Assembly (NCBI GenBank): GCA_017428945.1 | Contig: JAFRPW010000033.1 | Span: forward strand, 21,192 to 85,191 | Reading direction: 5' to 3' | DNA length: 64,000 bases | From: Bacteroidales bacterium | Lineage (GTDB): Bacteria; Bacteroidota; Bacteroidia; Bacteroidales; UBA932 | Shown: positions 9,159 to 18,288 of the stretch, piece by piece | Position numbering within the stretch: the stretch's first letter is position 1 | Layout: every line of letters begins with the position of its first letter | The notes under the pieces: generated by a model | The model's database searches: none | Told to the model about the DNA's origin: nothing | The model's input: the letters and a program-made list of their open reading frames with translations, nothing else | Made by a program: the position numbers and the translations under genes

Positions 9159-10318
9159 TGGAAACAGTAATAGACAGTCTGCAGCAGTTCTGGCAGTTCA
9201 CGGGATTCGCGAACTGCACCTGGCAGCATCTGGTGATGATACTCATAGGTCTGGTTTTCATCACCCTGGGTATCGTCAAGCACTGGGAGCCGCTCCTGCT
9301 GGTGCCTATCGGTTTCGGAATGATCATCGGAAACATTCCGCTGTTCTTCGATCCGGAGACCGGCATGGGCCTGAAGATCGGCCTGTACGAGGAAGGTTCC
9401 GTCCTGAACATCCTGTACCATGGTGTGAAGAACGGCTGGTATCCGCCTCTCATATTCCTTGGCATAGGTGCAATGACGGACTTCAGCGCCCTCATTTCCC
9501 AGCCGCGCCTTATACTTATAGGCGCAGCTGCGCAGCTTGGTATCTTCGGTGCTTACCTGCTGGCCCTCACCATGGGCTTCCTGCCCAACGAGGCCGGTGC
9601 TATCGGTATCATCGGCGGTGCAGACGGCCCTACGGCCATCTTCCTCAGCTCCAAGCTGGCGCCGGAACTGATGGGTGCTATTGCCGTGTCGGCATACTCG
9701 TACATGGCACTGGTACCCGTTATCCAGAAGCCTATAATGCTGCTTCTCACCACCAAGAAAGAGCGCCTTATACGCATGAACAAGCCCCGCGTCGTGAGCC
9801 AGAGGGAAAAGATCATCTTCCCTATCGTTGGATTCATCTGCACGGCATTCATCGTCCCCAGCGGCCTTCCGCTCCTGGGAATGCTCTTCTTCGGCAACCT
9901 CCTCAAGGAAAGCGGCGTTACCAAGAGGCTTGCAGCCACCGCGGGCGGTCCGCTCATCGACGTGGTGACCACCCTCATCGGCCTCACCGTGGGCGCATCC
10001 ACCCAGGCCGATGTTTTCCTGACCGGACGTTCCGTCCTCATCTTCGGCCTTGGCCTTGCATCCTTCGTGATTGCAACCACCTTCGGCGTGGGCTTCGTGA
10101 AATTCATGAACCTGTTCCTGCCGGAAGGAAAGAAGATCAATCCGCTCATCGGCAATGCCGGAGTATCCGCCGTGCCAGATGCTGCCCGCGTGTCGGAAAC
10201 CGTTGGTCTGGAGCAGGATCCTTCCAACCACCTGCTTACACACGCAATGGCCCCGAACGTTGCCGGGGTCATCGGTTCTGCCGTAGCGGCAGGTATTCTG
10301 CTGGGATTCCTGGGTTAG
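9158..10318 (+). CDS. Na+-translocating decarboxylase beta subunit (OadB/MmdB)
   Basis: A 386-residue polytopic inner-membrane protein, with about nine to ten hydrophobic helices visible. Family signatures include the AIGIIGGADGPTAIFLSSKLAPEL-type region (about 148-171), which contains the conserved Asp, and the NAGVSAVPDAARVS segment near 330. It decarboxylates carboxybiotin and exports Na+. It ends the four-gene decarboxylase set, and its TAG stop shares the four bases TTAG with the stop of the opposing CoA transferase gene, leaving no intergenic space. Confidence 0.94.
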   Translation: METVIDSLQQFWQFTGFANCTWQHLVMILIGLVFITLGIVKHWEPLLLVPIGFGMIIGNIPLFFDPETGMGLKIGLYEEGSVLNILYHGVKNGWYPPLIFLGIGAMTDFSALISQPRLILIGAAAQLGIFGAYLLALTMGFLPNEAGAIGIIGGADGPTAIFLSSKLAPELMGAIAVSAYSYMALVPVIQKPIMLLLTTKKERLIRMNKPRVVSQREKIIFPIVGFICTAFIVPSGLPLLGMLFFGNLLKESGVTKRLAATAGGPLIDVVTTLIGLTVGASTQADVFLTGRSVLIFGLGLASFVIATTFGVGFVKFMNLFLPEGKKINPLIGNAGVSAVPDAARVSETVGLEQDPSNHLLTHAMAPNVAGVIGSAVAAGILLGFLG

Positions 10319-11610
10319 GCCTTGAGCCTCAGGAAACTGTAGCCGAAGCGCTTGCACGCGGCTTTCTCAAGCTCCTCCCGGTCATCGGGATGGGCAATGG
10401 AAATAAGGAGCTTGGCCCTTTCGGCCAGGCTCTTTCCGCGTAGATACACTATGCCGTGCTCCGTTGCCACATACTGAGTCTGGAAACGGGTTGTGACTAC
10501 GCCTGCGCCCGGAGTGAGATTGGCAACAATCTTTCCCTTGCCCTTTGCCGTACGGGAAGGAAGGGCTATGAAGGTGCGTCCGCCCTCGGAAAGTGCGCAG
10601 CCGTACATGAAGTCGTGCTGGCCGCCCACGCTGGAGAAGATCTTCTCCCCTATCGAATCGGCACAGATCTGACCGGTAAGGTCAACTTCAATTGCGGAAT
10701 TGATTGCACAGGCGCGGGGGTTCTGGGCAATGAGGAAAGGGTCGTTGGTGTAGGCCACGTCAAAGAACTCCATGCTCTTGTTGTGGTCTATGTAGTCGTA
10801 CATGGGGGCCGATCCTATGGCAAGCGCCGCCACGCTGATTCCGGGCTTCACCTTCTTGAGGGAATTGTCTATGACGCCTTCTTTTATGAGGCGGATCACG
10901 CCGTCGGTCATGGCCTCGGTGTGAAGGCCAAGGTGCTGATGGTGCTTGATGCCGTTCAGGACTGCATTGGGAATGCCTCCTACGCCAATCTGCAGGCACG
11001 CTCCGTCAGGAATCTGGGATGCCACATTGGCGCCGATTGCGGCCTCGATGGGAGTTGGTTCACCGAAGACCATGGCAACAGGTGCCACATCGCAGTGGAC
11101 GGCGGCAGTTATCTTGCTCTCATGGATGAAGCAGTCGCCGTACAGATAAGGTATATTGGGACTTACCTCGGCAATGACCACCCTGGCCACTTCCACCGCG
11201 GAGACGGCGATATCGGCCGATATACCAAAGCTGCAGTAACCGTTCTCATCGGGCTCTGAGCACACTATGAATGCCACATCCACGGGGAATTCCCCACGGC
11301 GGAACATGCCGGGGACCTCTCCAAGGAAAGCGGGGGTCATGCTTCCGTAGCCATCGGCCACGTGGGCTCTCTGGTCCGCACTGATGAAGATGCTGTTCAC
11401 CAGGAATGAGTCCTTGTACTCGGGTTTGCAGAAAGGAGCGGGGTCCTTATGCACGTTGAATCCGGAGGTGATGGTGACGTCACGGAGCTCTGCATGGCGG
11501 CGGGCAAGGGCCTCCTGCAGCAGGACGGGAACGCTGGCGCCGCCCTGGCAGCACACGGTGTCACCGCTCCTGACCAGTTTTACGGCTTCATCGGCAGATA
11601 CGTATTTCAT
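10315..11610 (-). CDS. Acetyl-CoA hydrolase/CoA-transferase family protein (4-hydroxybutyrate or succinyl-CoA:acetate type)
   Basis: A 431-residue family I CoA transferase starting MKYVSADEAVKLV. The open frame extends 32 codons upstream, but the ATG at 11610 overlaps the stop of the preceding gene as ATGA and matches the family N terminus. The segment INSAIEVDLTGQICADSIG carries the Glu expected to form the CoA thioester intermediate. The EVDLTGQ pattern is like 4-hydroxybutyrate CoA-transferases, but succinyl- or acyl-CoA:acetate exchange is equally possible. As the last gene of the ior operon it could recover energy from acyl-CoAs produced by keto-acid oxidation, or balance CoA for the propionate pathway encoded next door. 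Confidence 0.82.
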   Translation of the reverse strand: MKYVSADEAVKLVRSGDTVCCQGGASVPVLLQEALARRHAELRDVTITSGFNVHKDPAPFCKPEYKDSFLVNSIFISADQRAHVADGYGSMTPAFLGEVPGMFRRGEFPVDVAFIVCSEPDENGYCSFGISADIAVSAVEVARVVIAEVSPNIPYLYGDCFIHESKITAAVHCDVAPVAMVFGEPTPIEAAIGANVASQIPDGACLQIGVGGIPNAVLNGIKHHQHLGLHTEAMTDGVIRLIKEGVIDNSLKKVKPGISVAALAIGSAPMYDYIDHNKSMEFFDVAYTNDPFLIAQNPRACAINSAIEVDLTGQICADSIGEKIFSSVGGQHDFMYGCALSEGGRTFIALPSRTAKGKGKIVANLTPGAGVVTTRFQTQYVATEHGIVYLRGKSLAERAKLLISIAHPDDREELEKAACKRFGYSFLRLKA

Positions 11611-12923
11611 TGGCCTACAAGATTTACAAACAGTTTCAGATGGTTTTCCAGGAGGGTGAAGTCCTCGTCCGACAGAAGACGCGACACGCATACGCGTATG
11701 CCGCACTGTCCGCTTCCCGTAGTGTTGAGAGGTATGGCGGTGATACCGCAGCGCATAAGGGCGGCAAGGAGGTCTCCGTTACTCATATCCTTGTATTCCA
11801 CGGTATAGAAGAAGCCGTCGGAGATTGTCTGCTCCATATCCTTGTCATATACAAGGTGGAAGCCGTAACGCTCGAAAAGTTCCTTTGAACGGTGGGCGCG
11901 GAAGCCGTAGTTCCTGAGTTCCTTCACAAAGTCGTATCTTCCTTCAACCGATGCCTCCAGCATTGCGGAGAAGGCGTACTGGGCGGAGTGGGACGCTCCG
12001 GAGGTGTTGATGTACAGATAGTTAAGTATAAAGTTATCTCCAAACCGGGCTATTCCCCACTTTCTCTTGAGTTCCGGATACTCTCGGTTGTAGAGCTTAT
12101 CGGAGATACATACCATTGCAATGCGCTCTCCGGCATAGCTGAATATCTTGGATGCGGAAAGGAGCATTACGTAGTTGTCCGTATACTTTGCCACAGTGCT
12201 CTGGAAGGGAGGCTGGAAGGGAACGGACATATCCTTTCGGAAGTCCATGCAAAGGTATGCCATGTCTTCCAGGACAATCACATCGTACTTTGTGGCAAGC
12301 TCGCCTATTATCTGCAGTTCCTCCTCCGTGAGGCATATCCATGCCGGATTGTTGGGGTTGGAGTACAGGATGGCGGCCATGTTGCCCTGCTTGAAATAGG
12401 ACTCAAGCTTGTCGCGGAGCTTGTCGGCCCTGTAATCGTAGATATCGAAAAAGATATTCTTGATACCCAGGATGTCCGGCTGACGGCCGTGGGCGGAGAA
12501 ACCGGGACATACGTACAGGATGGTGTCTTTCCCGGGCTGGAGCTGGGAGCATTCCAGGATGCTGGTGAGGCTGCCCTGCATGGAGCCCACAGTGGGCACT
12601 ATTCCTTTGGGGTCGATGTCCACGTCGATAAAGGCCTTCACAAAACGGGAGCCGTTCTTCTTTAGCTCCGGAAGTCCCTGCACAGAAGGATAAATGGAGC
12701 ATTTGCCCTCGTCCAGCGCCCTTTTCTGGGCTTCTATGCCGATGGGACAGGCCGGGATGCCGGGGACGCCGAACTCCAGATGGGAGAACTTCTCTCCGGA
12801 TTCCTGTTCCAGGGCACCGCCTATCATGGCGCACTGGCGGATGGTGGTACGGGAGATATCTTCTATGCCAAGGTCGCTCAGGACATCGTCAAGAAGCTTT
12901 TTTGATAAGGGCTTTTTCATCAT
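11607..12923 (-). CDS. PLP-dependent class I/II aminotransferase
   Basis: A 438-residue fold-type I enzyme. It shows SNPNNPAW (substrate and PLP contact), VLEDMAYLCMD (the Asp that pairs with the PLP nitrogen) and SASKIFSYAGERIA with the Schiff-base lysine. It overlaps iorB upstream (ATGATGA) and the CoA transferase downstream (ATGA), so translation of all three is probably coupled. Placed directly after indolepyruvate oxidoreductase genes, it most likely makes the aromatic or branched 2-oxoacids used by IorAB. The amino-acid preference is inferred from context only. Confidence 0.85.
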   Translation of the reverse strand: MMKKPLSKKLLDDVLSDLGIEDISRTTIRQCAMIGGALEQESGEKFSHLEFGVPGIPACPIGIEAQKRALDEGKCSIYPSVQGLPELKKNGSRFVKAFIDVDIDPKGIVPTVGSMQGSLTSILECSQLQPGKDTILYVCPGFSAHGRQPDILGIKNIFFDIYDYRADKLRDKLESYFKQGNMAAILYSNPNNPAWICLTEEELQIIGELATKYDVIVLEDMAYLCMDFRKDMSVPFQPPFQSTVAKYTDNYVMLLSASKIFSYAGERIAMVCISDKLYNREYPELKRKWGIARFGDNFILNYLYINTSGASHSAQYAFSAMLEASVEGRYDFVKELRNYGFRAHRSKELFERYGFHLVYDKDMEQTISDGFFYTVEYKDMSNGDLLAALMRCGITAIPLNTTGSGQCGIRVCVSRLLSDEDFTLLENHLKLFVNLVGQ

Positions 12924-13504
12924 TTGTTCTTCTGAGAGAATTCAAGTCCGGCGTCAAACGCCTTGATATTGCTTTCCACCACGGCTTCTCCCTTGCGGCC
13001 GAAAATGCGGCGTATACCCTCACGGAGTTTCTCCGGCTCAAGGATATGGAGCACAGCGGACATTGCGCCAAGAAGCACCATGTTTGCACCCCTGGGGCTG
13101 CCCAGGTCCTTGGCAATTGCATCAACGTCAAGGGCCACCACGCGCGGCTGGCGGTTAAGCTCTGCCATTACCTTGTCCATCTCCGGATAGTCCGGGATGT
13201 TCACAAAGGGGGCGGTATTGGTAATGATCCAGCCGTCCTTAGATAAATAAGGAAGGTAACGCAGGGCCTCCATGGGCTCAAGGGAGACTATGAGGTCTGC
13301 ACCGCCCTTGGGAATGAGGTCGCTGTGGATGGGGTCCGATGAAAGACGGAGGTTGGACTGGACGTCGCCGCCCCTCTGGCTCATTCCATGAACTTCTGCC
13401 TGCTTGAGGTAAAGCCCCTGCTGGAGAGCTGCTGAACCAATAACTGTTGCGATGGAGAGGATACCCTGTCCTCCCACACCTGCCAAAATGATATCTTGCT
13501 TCAT
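12920..13504 (-). CDS. iorB: Indolepyruvate:ferredoxin oxidoreductase beta subunit
   Basis: A 194-residue protein of the pyruvate/ketoisovalerate oxidoreductase gamma-domain family. It opens with DIILAGVGGQGILSIATVIG, the glycine-rich CoA-site segment of the family, and continues with EVHGMSQRGGDVQSNLR, a strong IorB signature. It forms the oxidoreductase with IorA, four bases upstream. The enzyme converts aryl- or branched-chain 2-oxoacids to acyl-CoA and CO2 and reduces ferredoxin, a route for anaerobic amino-acid fermentation. Confidence 0.93.
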   Translation of the reverse strand: MKQDIILAGVGGQGILSIATVIGSAALQQGLYLKQAEVHGMSQRGGDVQSNLRLSSDPIHSDLIPKGGADLIVSLEPMEALRYLPYLSKDGWIITNTAPFVNIPDYPEMDKVMAELNRQPRVVALDVDAIAKDLGSPRGANMVLLGAMSAVLHILEPEKLREGIRRIFGRKGEAVVESNIKAFDAGLEFSQKNK

Positions 13505-13508
13505 GATC

Positions 13509-15104
13509 TTACTTTTTTGCGGCGTGACGTTTAAGGGTCTGGATGCACTCGCGGCGGCTGATGATTACTGAAACGCCGTGATACTCGACTTCTTCGCGGA
13601 TAACCTTTTCCATGTCCGGATAGTTCTTGGGAAGAGGGACGATAGTGCGAATGTGAGCTGGATCTACGCCAAGTCCGGCGCAGATGGCCTCAAGTTTGCC
13701 CGTACCTGCGGAATCCTGGCCGCCGGTCATACCGGTGGTGAGGTTGTCCGATATGCAGACAACCACATCGGCATTCTCATTGATGCAGTCCAGAAGGCCT
13801 GTCATGCCGCTGTGGGTGAAGGTGGAGTCTCCTATTACGGCAACTGCCGGCCATGTGCCACTGTATGCGGCGCCGTTAGCCATGGTTACGGAAGCGCCCA
13901 TCTCCACGCATGTATGCAGGGAATGGAAAGGAGGCATCCAGCCAAGGGTATAACAGCCGATATCGCCGAATACGCGGGCGCCTTCATAGTCCTTCAGAAC
14001 ATTGTTGAGTGCGGTGAAGAAATCCCTGTGTCCGCAGCCCTGGCAGAGTGCCGGCGGACGGGGGGCAACAACCTCCGAGGCCTCGTATGCCGGCAGTTTG
14101 GGAAGGCCCAGTGCCGCACGGACGGCGTCCGGAGTGAGTTCTCCGTCGCGGGGAACGGTGTTGTCGATTCGTCCCTTAATGGTGTATCCGGTCTCGAATA
14201 CACCTCTGAGGCGCTCTTCCACAAGCGGCTGGCCTTCTTCAAGGACCAGAATGGTCTTTACCATTGAAGCAAGTTCAAGGGCGAGCTTTCTGGGGAAAGG
14301 ATACTGGGATACCTTGAGTACGGGATAAGGGCAGCCGTCCGGGAAGTTCTCCATCAGATAGTTGTATGCTATGCCGCAGGCGATGATGCCAAGGGAGTTG
14401 TCCGCCCCTTTCCTGAGCCAGTTGAACTTGGATTCCACAGCATCTTCCTCGAAGGTGGCATAATCCTTTATAAGCTGGCGGTTGCGTACGCGTGCGTTAA
14501 CAGGAAGGGTAACCCACTGGCGCGGATTTGCAGGATAGTGAAGAGAGTTCTGCCGGCGGATATCTCCCCAGCTCTCCACCACAGCACGGGAGTGGGACAT
14601 GCGGGTTGTGAGGCGCATGAGTACGGGAATGCCGCGCTTTTCCGAGTAGTCGAATGCGGCGCGTGCCATGTCGTAGGCTTCCTGCTGGTTTGAAGGCTCA
14701 AAAACCGGCATCATGGCAAAGGCGCCGTAGAAGCGGGAGTCCTGCTCGTTCTGGGAGCTGTGCATGGAAGGATCGTCGCAGGAGGCTATTACAAGTCCGC
14801 CGTTGGCTCCTGTCATGGCAGAGCCCATGAACGGGTCTGCGCAGACGTTGAGGCCTACGTGCTTGAAGCACACCAGGGCGCGCTTTCCGGCATAGGACAT
14901 GCCAAGGGCGCCTTCCATTGCGGTTTTTTCATTGGTGGTCCAGTGGGAATGTACATTCCCCTCTTTTGTGAGCGGATGCAACTGGATATATTCCGTTATT
15001 TCGGTAGACGGAGTGCCGGGATAGGCATATACGCCGGACAGTCCGGCATGGAGGGCTCCCAGTGCCAGAGCCTCATCTCCAAGTAACAGGTTTTTTTCTG
15101 ACAT
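13509..15104 (-). CDS. iorA: Indolepyruvate:ferredoxin oxidoreductase alpha subunit, lacking the C-terminal ferredoxin domain
   Basis: A 531-residue thiamine-diphosphate enzyme. The N-terminal pyrimidine-binding half contains GVYAYPGTPSTEI and the ENEKTA-like TTNEKTAMEGALG. The C-terminal half has PALCQGCGHRDFF and the TPP/Mg motif GDIGCYTLGWMPP...NGAAYSGTWPAVAVIGDSTF. The protein stops at ISRRECIQTLKRHAAKK and has no CxxCxxC cluster domain, whereas archaeal IorA carries two 4Fe-4S clusters there. Electrons must therefore leave by another route or through a separate ferredoxin. It heads the four-gene operon. A weak -7-like ATGATTTG lies at 15113-15120 on its strand. Confidence 0.92.
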   Translation of the reverse strand: MSEKNLLLGDEALALGALHAGLSGVYAYPGTPSTEITEYIQLHPLTKEGNVHSHWTTNEKTAMEGALGMSYAGKRALVCFKHVGLNVCADPFMGSAMTGANGGLVIASCDDPSMHSSQNEQDSRFYGAFAMMPVFEPSNQQEAYDMARAAFDYSEKRGIPVLMRLTTRMSHSRAVVESWGDIRRQNSLHYPANPRQWVTLPVNARVRNRQLIKDYATFEEDAVESKFNWLRKGADNSLGIIACGIAYNYLMENFPDGCPYPVLKVSQYPFPRKLALELASMVKTILVLEEGQPLVEERLRGVFETGYTIKGRIDNTVPRDGELTPDAVRAALGLPKLPAYEASEVVAPRPPALCQGCGHRDFFTALNNVLKDYEGARVFGDIGCYTLGWMPPFHSLHTCVEMGASVTMANGAAYSGTWPAVAVIGDSTFTHSGMTGLLDCINENADVVVCISDNLTTGMTGGQDSAGTGKLEAICAGLGVDPAHIRTIVPLPKNYPDMEKVIREEVEYHGVSVIISRRECIQTLKRHAAKK

Positions 15105-15248
15105 AGCGTTATCAAATCATGTGGCTACAATATTAACAATTTTTATCTAAAATTCCTATTATTAGTTTAACTTTTTAAAAATTTGGCAGGAATTTGTTTA
15201 GTTTATGTATTATTATTGCTTGGCATTGCGTGTTGTGTGTTTTTTTAT

Positions 15249-15256
15249 TATATTTG
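15249..15256 (+). promoter_or_regulatory. -7 box of the V-ATPase operon promoter
   Basis: TATATTTG at 15249-15256, with ATTG about 20 bases upstream (15225-15228). It predicts a leader of about 30 bases before atpE. The 185-base gap to the divergent iorA is A+T-rich and holds nothing else recognisable. Confidence 0.6.
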
Positions 15257-15289
15257 CCATAATAACCGCAAAACTAATATTTACAATAT

Positions 15290-15895
15290 ATGGACAAACT
15301 CCAGGAACTCACCCAGAAACTCTACCAGGAAGGCCTCTCCAAAGGAAAGGAAGAAGGTCAGGCAATAGTGGAGGCAGCAAAGAAAGAGGCGGAAGCCATA
15401 GTGAAAAAGGCAAAAGAAGATGCCCAGGCTATCCTTGACAAAGCCGCAAAGGATGCAGAAAGCCACCGCGTGAAGGTGGAGGGAGACCTCAAGCTCGCAT
15501 CCCAGGAAGCCCTTCAGGCAACCCGCTCCGCAATTGAGAATCTGGTAGTGGCGTCGGCCGTGGACAAACCCGTCAAGGACGCCCTGTCGGAAGAGAAGTT
15601 CGTAAAGGAGGTCATCTCCGCCGTAGCTGCAAAGTTCTCCGCCCAGGAGAGCGCAGACCTTTCCCTTATCCTTCCGGAAAGCCTTAAGGCCGCACTTGAG
15701 CCCTTTGTGAAGGGAGAGCTTTCCAAACTTGTAGGAAAGGGCGTGGAAGCCACCTTCTCCAAGAAAATCGGCGCCGGCTTCAAGATCGGCCCCAAGGACG
15801 GCAGCTACTTCATCTCCCTCACTGACGAAGCCTTCACCGCACTCATCGGGGAATACCTCAGGCCTGCAACCAAAGCCCTGCTGTTTGGAGAATGA
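15290..15895 (+). CDS. atpE: V-type ATP synthase subunit E
   Basis: A 201-residue peripheral-stalk subunit. Residues about 10-85 form a long charged coiled coil rich in Ala, Lys and Glu (EEGQAIVEAAKKEAEAIVKK), followed by a compact globular C-terminal domain. It connects the catalytic head to the membrane sector. It is the first gene of the E-DUF2764-A-B-D-I-K operon found in Bacteroidota, Chlamydiae and spirochaetes. Its stop overlaps the next start by 4 bases (ATGA). Confidence 0.88.
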   Translation: MDKLQELTQKLYQEGLSKGKEEGQAIVEAAKKEAEAIVKKAKEDAQAILDKAAKDAESHRVKVEGDLKLASQEALQATRSAIENLVVASAVDKPVKDALSEEKFVKEVISAVAAKFSAQESADLSLILPESLKAALEPFVKGELSKLVGKGVEATFSKKIGAGFKIGPKDGSYFISLTDEAFTALIGEYLRPATKALLFGE

Positions 15896-16542
15896 GCAAT
15901 TTCGAGTATATAATCTCCAGCCTCCCCTGGCTCACGGCAGACTACAAGTATGCCGGCGGGCAGGGCTTCCCGGACGTCATCGGGGAGATAAAGGAGAATC
16001 TTGGAGAAAAGGATACCGCCATCCTGGACTTCCTCCTGAAGGGATTCCAGGGGGAAAACCTGGACCAGGCCTTCTATGCGGAAGCCCTTTCCCACCCCTG
16101 CAAGTACATCCGGGAATACTTCCGCTTCGACCTCAATCTCCGTAACGCCAAGGTCCGCTACCTTAACCGCCAGCTTGGCCGCGCCCCTGAGACGGACATC
16201 CTCACCGGCAAGGCATCGGCGGAGACCGAGTCCAGGGCCGATATCGACGGATTCCTTTTCCAGGGCGGAGAATTCGAGGAAGCCATCCAGGTAGATTCCG
16301 TGCTTGAAGGCACAGACCTCATAGACCGGGAAAAGGGTCTTGACGATATAGTCTGGAAAAAGACGGACGCCCTGTCCACCTTCCACTATTTCGACATTAC
16401 GGCCGTCCTGGCCTATGTCTCCAAACTCCACATCGTGGACCGCTGGCTTGCCCTGGATGAGCAGCAGGGACGCGAACTCTTCCGCAAGCTTGTGCAGGAA
16501 GTACGCGGTACTTATAAAGGTGTAAAATATCAAGAACAGTAA
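15892..16542 (+). CDS. DUF2764 family protein, V-ATPase operon (subunit C-like role)
   Basis: A 216-residue, largely helical soluble protein (starts MSNFEYIISSLPWLTADYKYAGG). The family DUF2764 is found almost only between V-ATPase subunit E and A genes. Because no separate subunit C gene is in the operon, it may take the C/d-like role that links the central rotor to the membrane ring; this is inferred from position and size. No catalytic motif is evident. Confidence 0.8.
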   Translation: MSNFEYIISSLPWLTADYKYAGGQGFPDVIGEIKENLGEKDTAILDFLLKGFQGENLDQAFYAEALSHPCKYIREYFRFDLNLRNAKVRYLNRQLGRAPETDILTGKASAETESRADIDGFLFQGGEFEEAIQVDSVLEGTDLIDREKGLDDIVWKKTDALSTFHYFDITAVLAYVSKLHIVDRWLALDEQQGRELFRKLVQEVRGTYKGVKYQEQ

Positions 16543-16543
16543 T

Positions 16544-18286
16544 ATGAAAACCAAAGGAAAAGTAACCGGCATCGTCTCCAACCTCGTCACTGTTGAGGTT
16601 GACGGTCCTGTGGCGGAAAACGAAATCTGCTACATAGACCTTCAGGGAGTAAAGATGATGGCGGAAGTTATCAAGGTCAACGGCAGGAACGCCTCCGTGC
16701 AGGTGTTTGAGAGCACCCGCGGGCTCAAGGGCGGAGACCAGGTGGAATTCGAGGGCAGGATGCTCGAGGTTACCCTTGGCCCCGGCCTTCTCTCCAGTGT
16801 GTACGACGGCCTACAGAACAACCTTGCCACCATGCAGGACGTCTTCCTTCAGAGAGGTGAATACACAGATCCCCTGGATCACGAAAAACTGTGGGACTTC
16901 ACTCCCCTGGCAAAGCCCGGGGACAGGGTCTTTGCCGGAGACTGGCTTGGAGAGGTCAAGGAAGGCTGGCTGCCCCACAAGATCATGGTACCTTTCTCGT
17001 TTGAGGGAGAGTTCCTTGTAAAAGACATAAAGGAAGCAGGCCAGTACAATATAGACACCGTCATTGCCACTCTTACCAACGATGAAGGTGAGCCGGTTCC
17101 CGTTACCATGACCCAGAAGTGGCCCGTAAAGGTTGCCGTCAGGTGCTATAAGGAAAAACCCAGGCCGGACCGCATCATGGAAACCGGAGTCCGCGTCATC
17201 GACACCCTGAATCCCATAGCAGAAGGCGGTACGGGCTTCATTCCCGGCCCGTTCGGCTGCGGCAAAACCGTACTCCAGCACGCAATTGCAAAGCAGGGAG
17301 ACGCAGACGTCATAGTGATGGCCGCCTGTGGAGAGCGCGCCAACGAGGTCGTGGAAATCTTCACGGAGTTCCCGGAACTCATAGACCCCCACACCGGCCG
17401 CCACCTCATGGAGCGTACCACTATTATATGTAATACGTCAAACATGCCCGTAGCCGCCCGTGAAGCATCCGTATATACCGCAATGACCATATGCGAGTAT
17501 TACCGCGCCATGGGCCTCAAGTGCCTCCTTCTGGCAGACTCCACGTCCCGCTGGGCACAGGCGCTTCGTGAAATGAGTAACCGTATGGAGGAACTGCCCG
17601 GTGCAGATGCCTTCCCGGTAGACCTGTCGGCCATCATTTCCAACTTCTACGCCCGTGCGGGCATGGTCATCCTCAATAACGGAGAGCGCGGAGCGGTTAC
17701 ATTCATCGGCACCGTATCCCCTGCCGGCGGTAACCTCAAGGAGCCCGTCACGGAATCTACCAAGAAGGCCGCCCGCTGCTTCTACGCCCTTGAGCAGGGC
17801 CGTGCAGACCAGAAGCGCTATCCCGCCGTGGGCCCGCTGGAGTCTTACTCCAAGTATCTGGACTATCCGGAAATAATTGATTATCTGGACAAAACTGTGG
17901 AAAAGGGATGGGTAGACAAGGTGCTCCAGGCAAAGAACATAATCCGCCGCGGCAAAGAGGCCGCAGAGCAGATAAATATCCTTGGTGACGACGGCGTTCC
18001 CATGAGCTACCACGTCAGCTTCTGGAAGAGCGAACTCGTAGACTTCGTCATCCTTCAGCAGGATGCCTTCGACGCCATCGACGCCCTTTGCCCCCTCGAG
18101 CGCCAGAGATTCATGCTGGACCTGGTGCTGGGCATCTGCGAGAAAGACTTCGACTTCGAAGACTTCGAGAAATGCCGTGAGTTCTTCAAGAACCTCATCA
18201 ACGAACTCCGCCAGATGAACTACTCCGCCTACGAGAGCGAGCAGTTCTGGGCATACAACGAAACCGTTAAGAAAATGACTGCATAG
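16544..18286 (+). CDS. atpA: V-type ATP synthase catalytic subunit A
   Basis: A 580-residue catalytic subunit. It has an N-terminal beta-barrel, the V-type non-homologous bulge region (about 110-190), and the nucleotide-binding domain with Walker A GPFGCGKT at 235-242 and LLADSTSRWAQALRE downstream. It hydrolyses or synthesises ATP together with subunit B. The start ATG lies two bases after the DUF2764 stop. The length is normal for the family. Confidence 0.96.
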   Translation: MKTKGKVTGIVSNLVTVEVDGPVAENEICYIDLQGVKMMAEVIKVNGRNASVQVFESTRGLKGGDQVEFEGRMLEVTLGPGLLSSVYDGLQNNLATMQDVFLQRGEYTDPLDHEKLWDFTPLAKPGDRVFAGDWLGEVKEGWLPHKIMVPFSFEGEFLVKDIKEAGQYNIDTVIATLTNDEGEPVPVTMTQKWPVKVAVRCYKEKPRPDRIMETGVRVIDTLNPIAEGGTGFIPGPFGCGKTVLQHAIAKQGDADVIVMAACGERANEVVEIFTEFPELIDPHTGRHLMERTTIICNTSNMPVAAREASVYTAMTICEYYRAMGLKCLLLADSTSRWAQALREMSNRMEELPGADAFPVDLSAIISNFYARAGMVILNNGERGAVTFIGTVSPAGGNLKEPVTESTKKAARCFYALEQGRADQKRYPAVGPLESYSKYLDYPEIIDYLDKTVEKGWVDKVLQAKNIIRRGKEAAEQINILGDDGVPMSYHVSFWKSELVDFVILQQDAFDAIDALCPLERQRFMLDLVLGICEKDFDFEDFEKCREFFKNLINELRQMNYSAYESEQFWAYNETVKKMTA

Positions 18287-18288
18287 CC

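Noticed and set aside
11611-11706. 32-residue N-terminal extension of the CoA transferase
   Set aside because: It overlaps the aminotransferase gene and is not part of the family; the ATGA overlap start is preferred.
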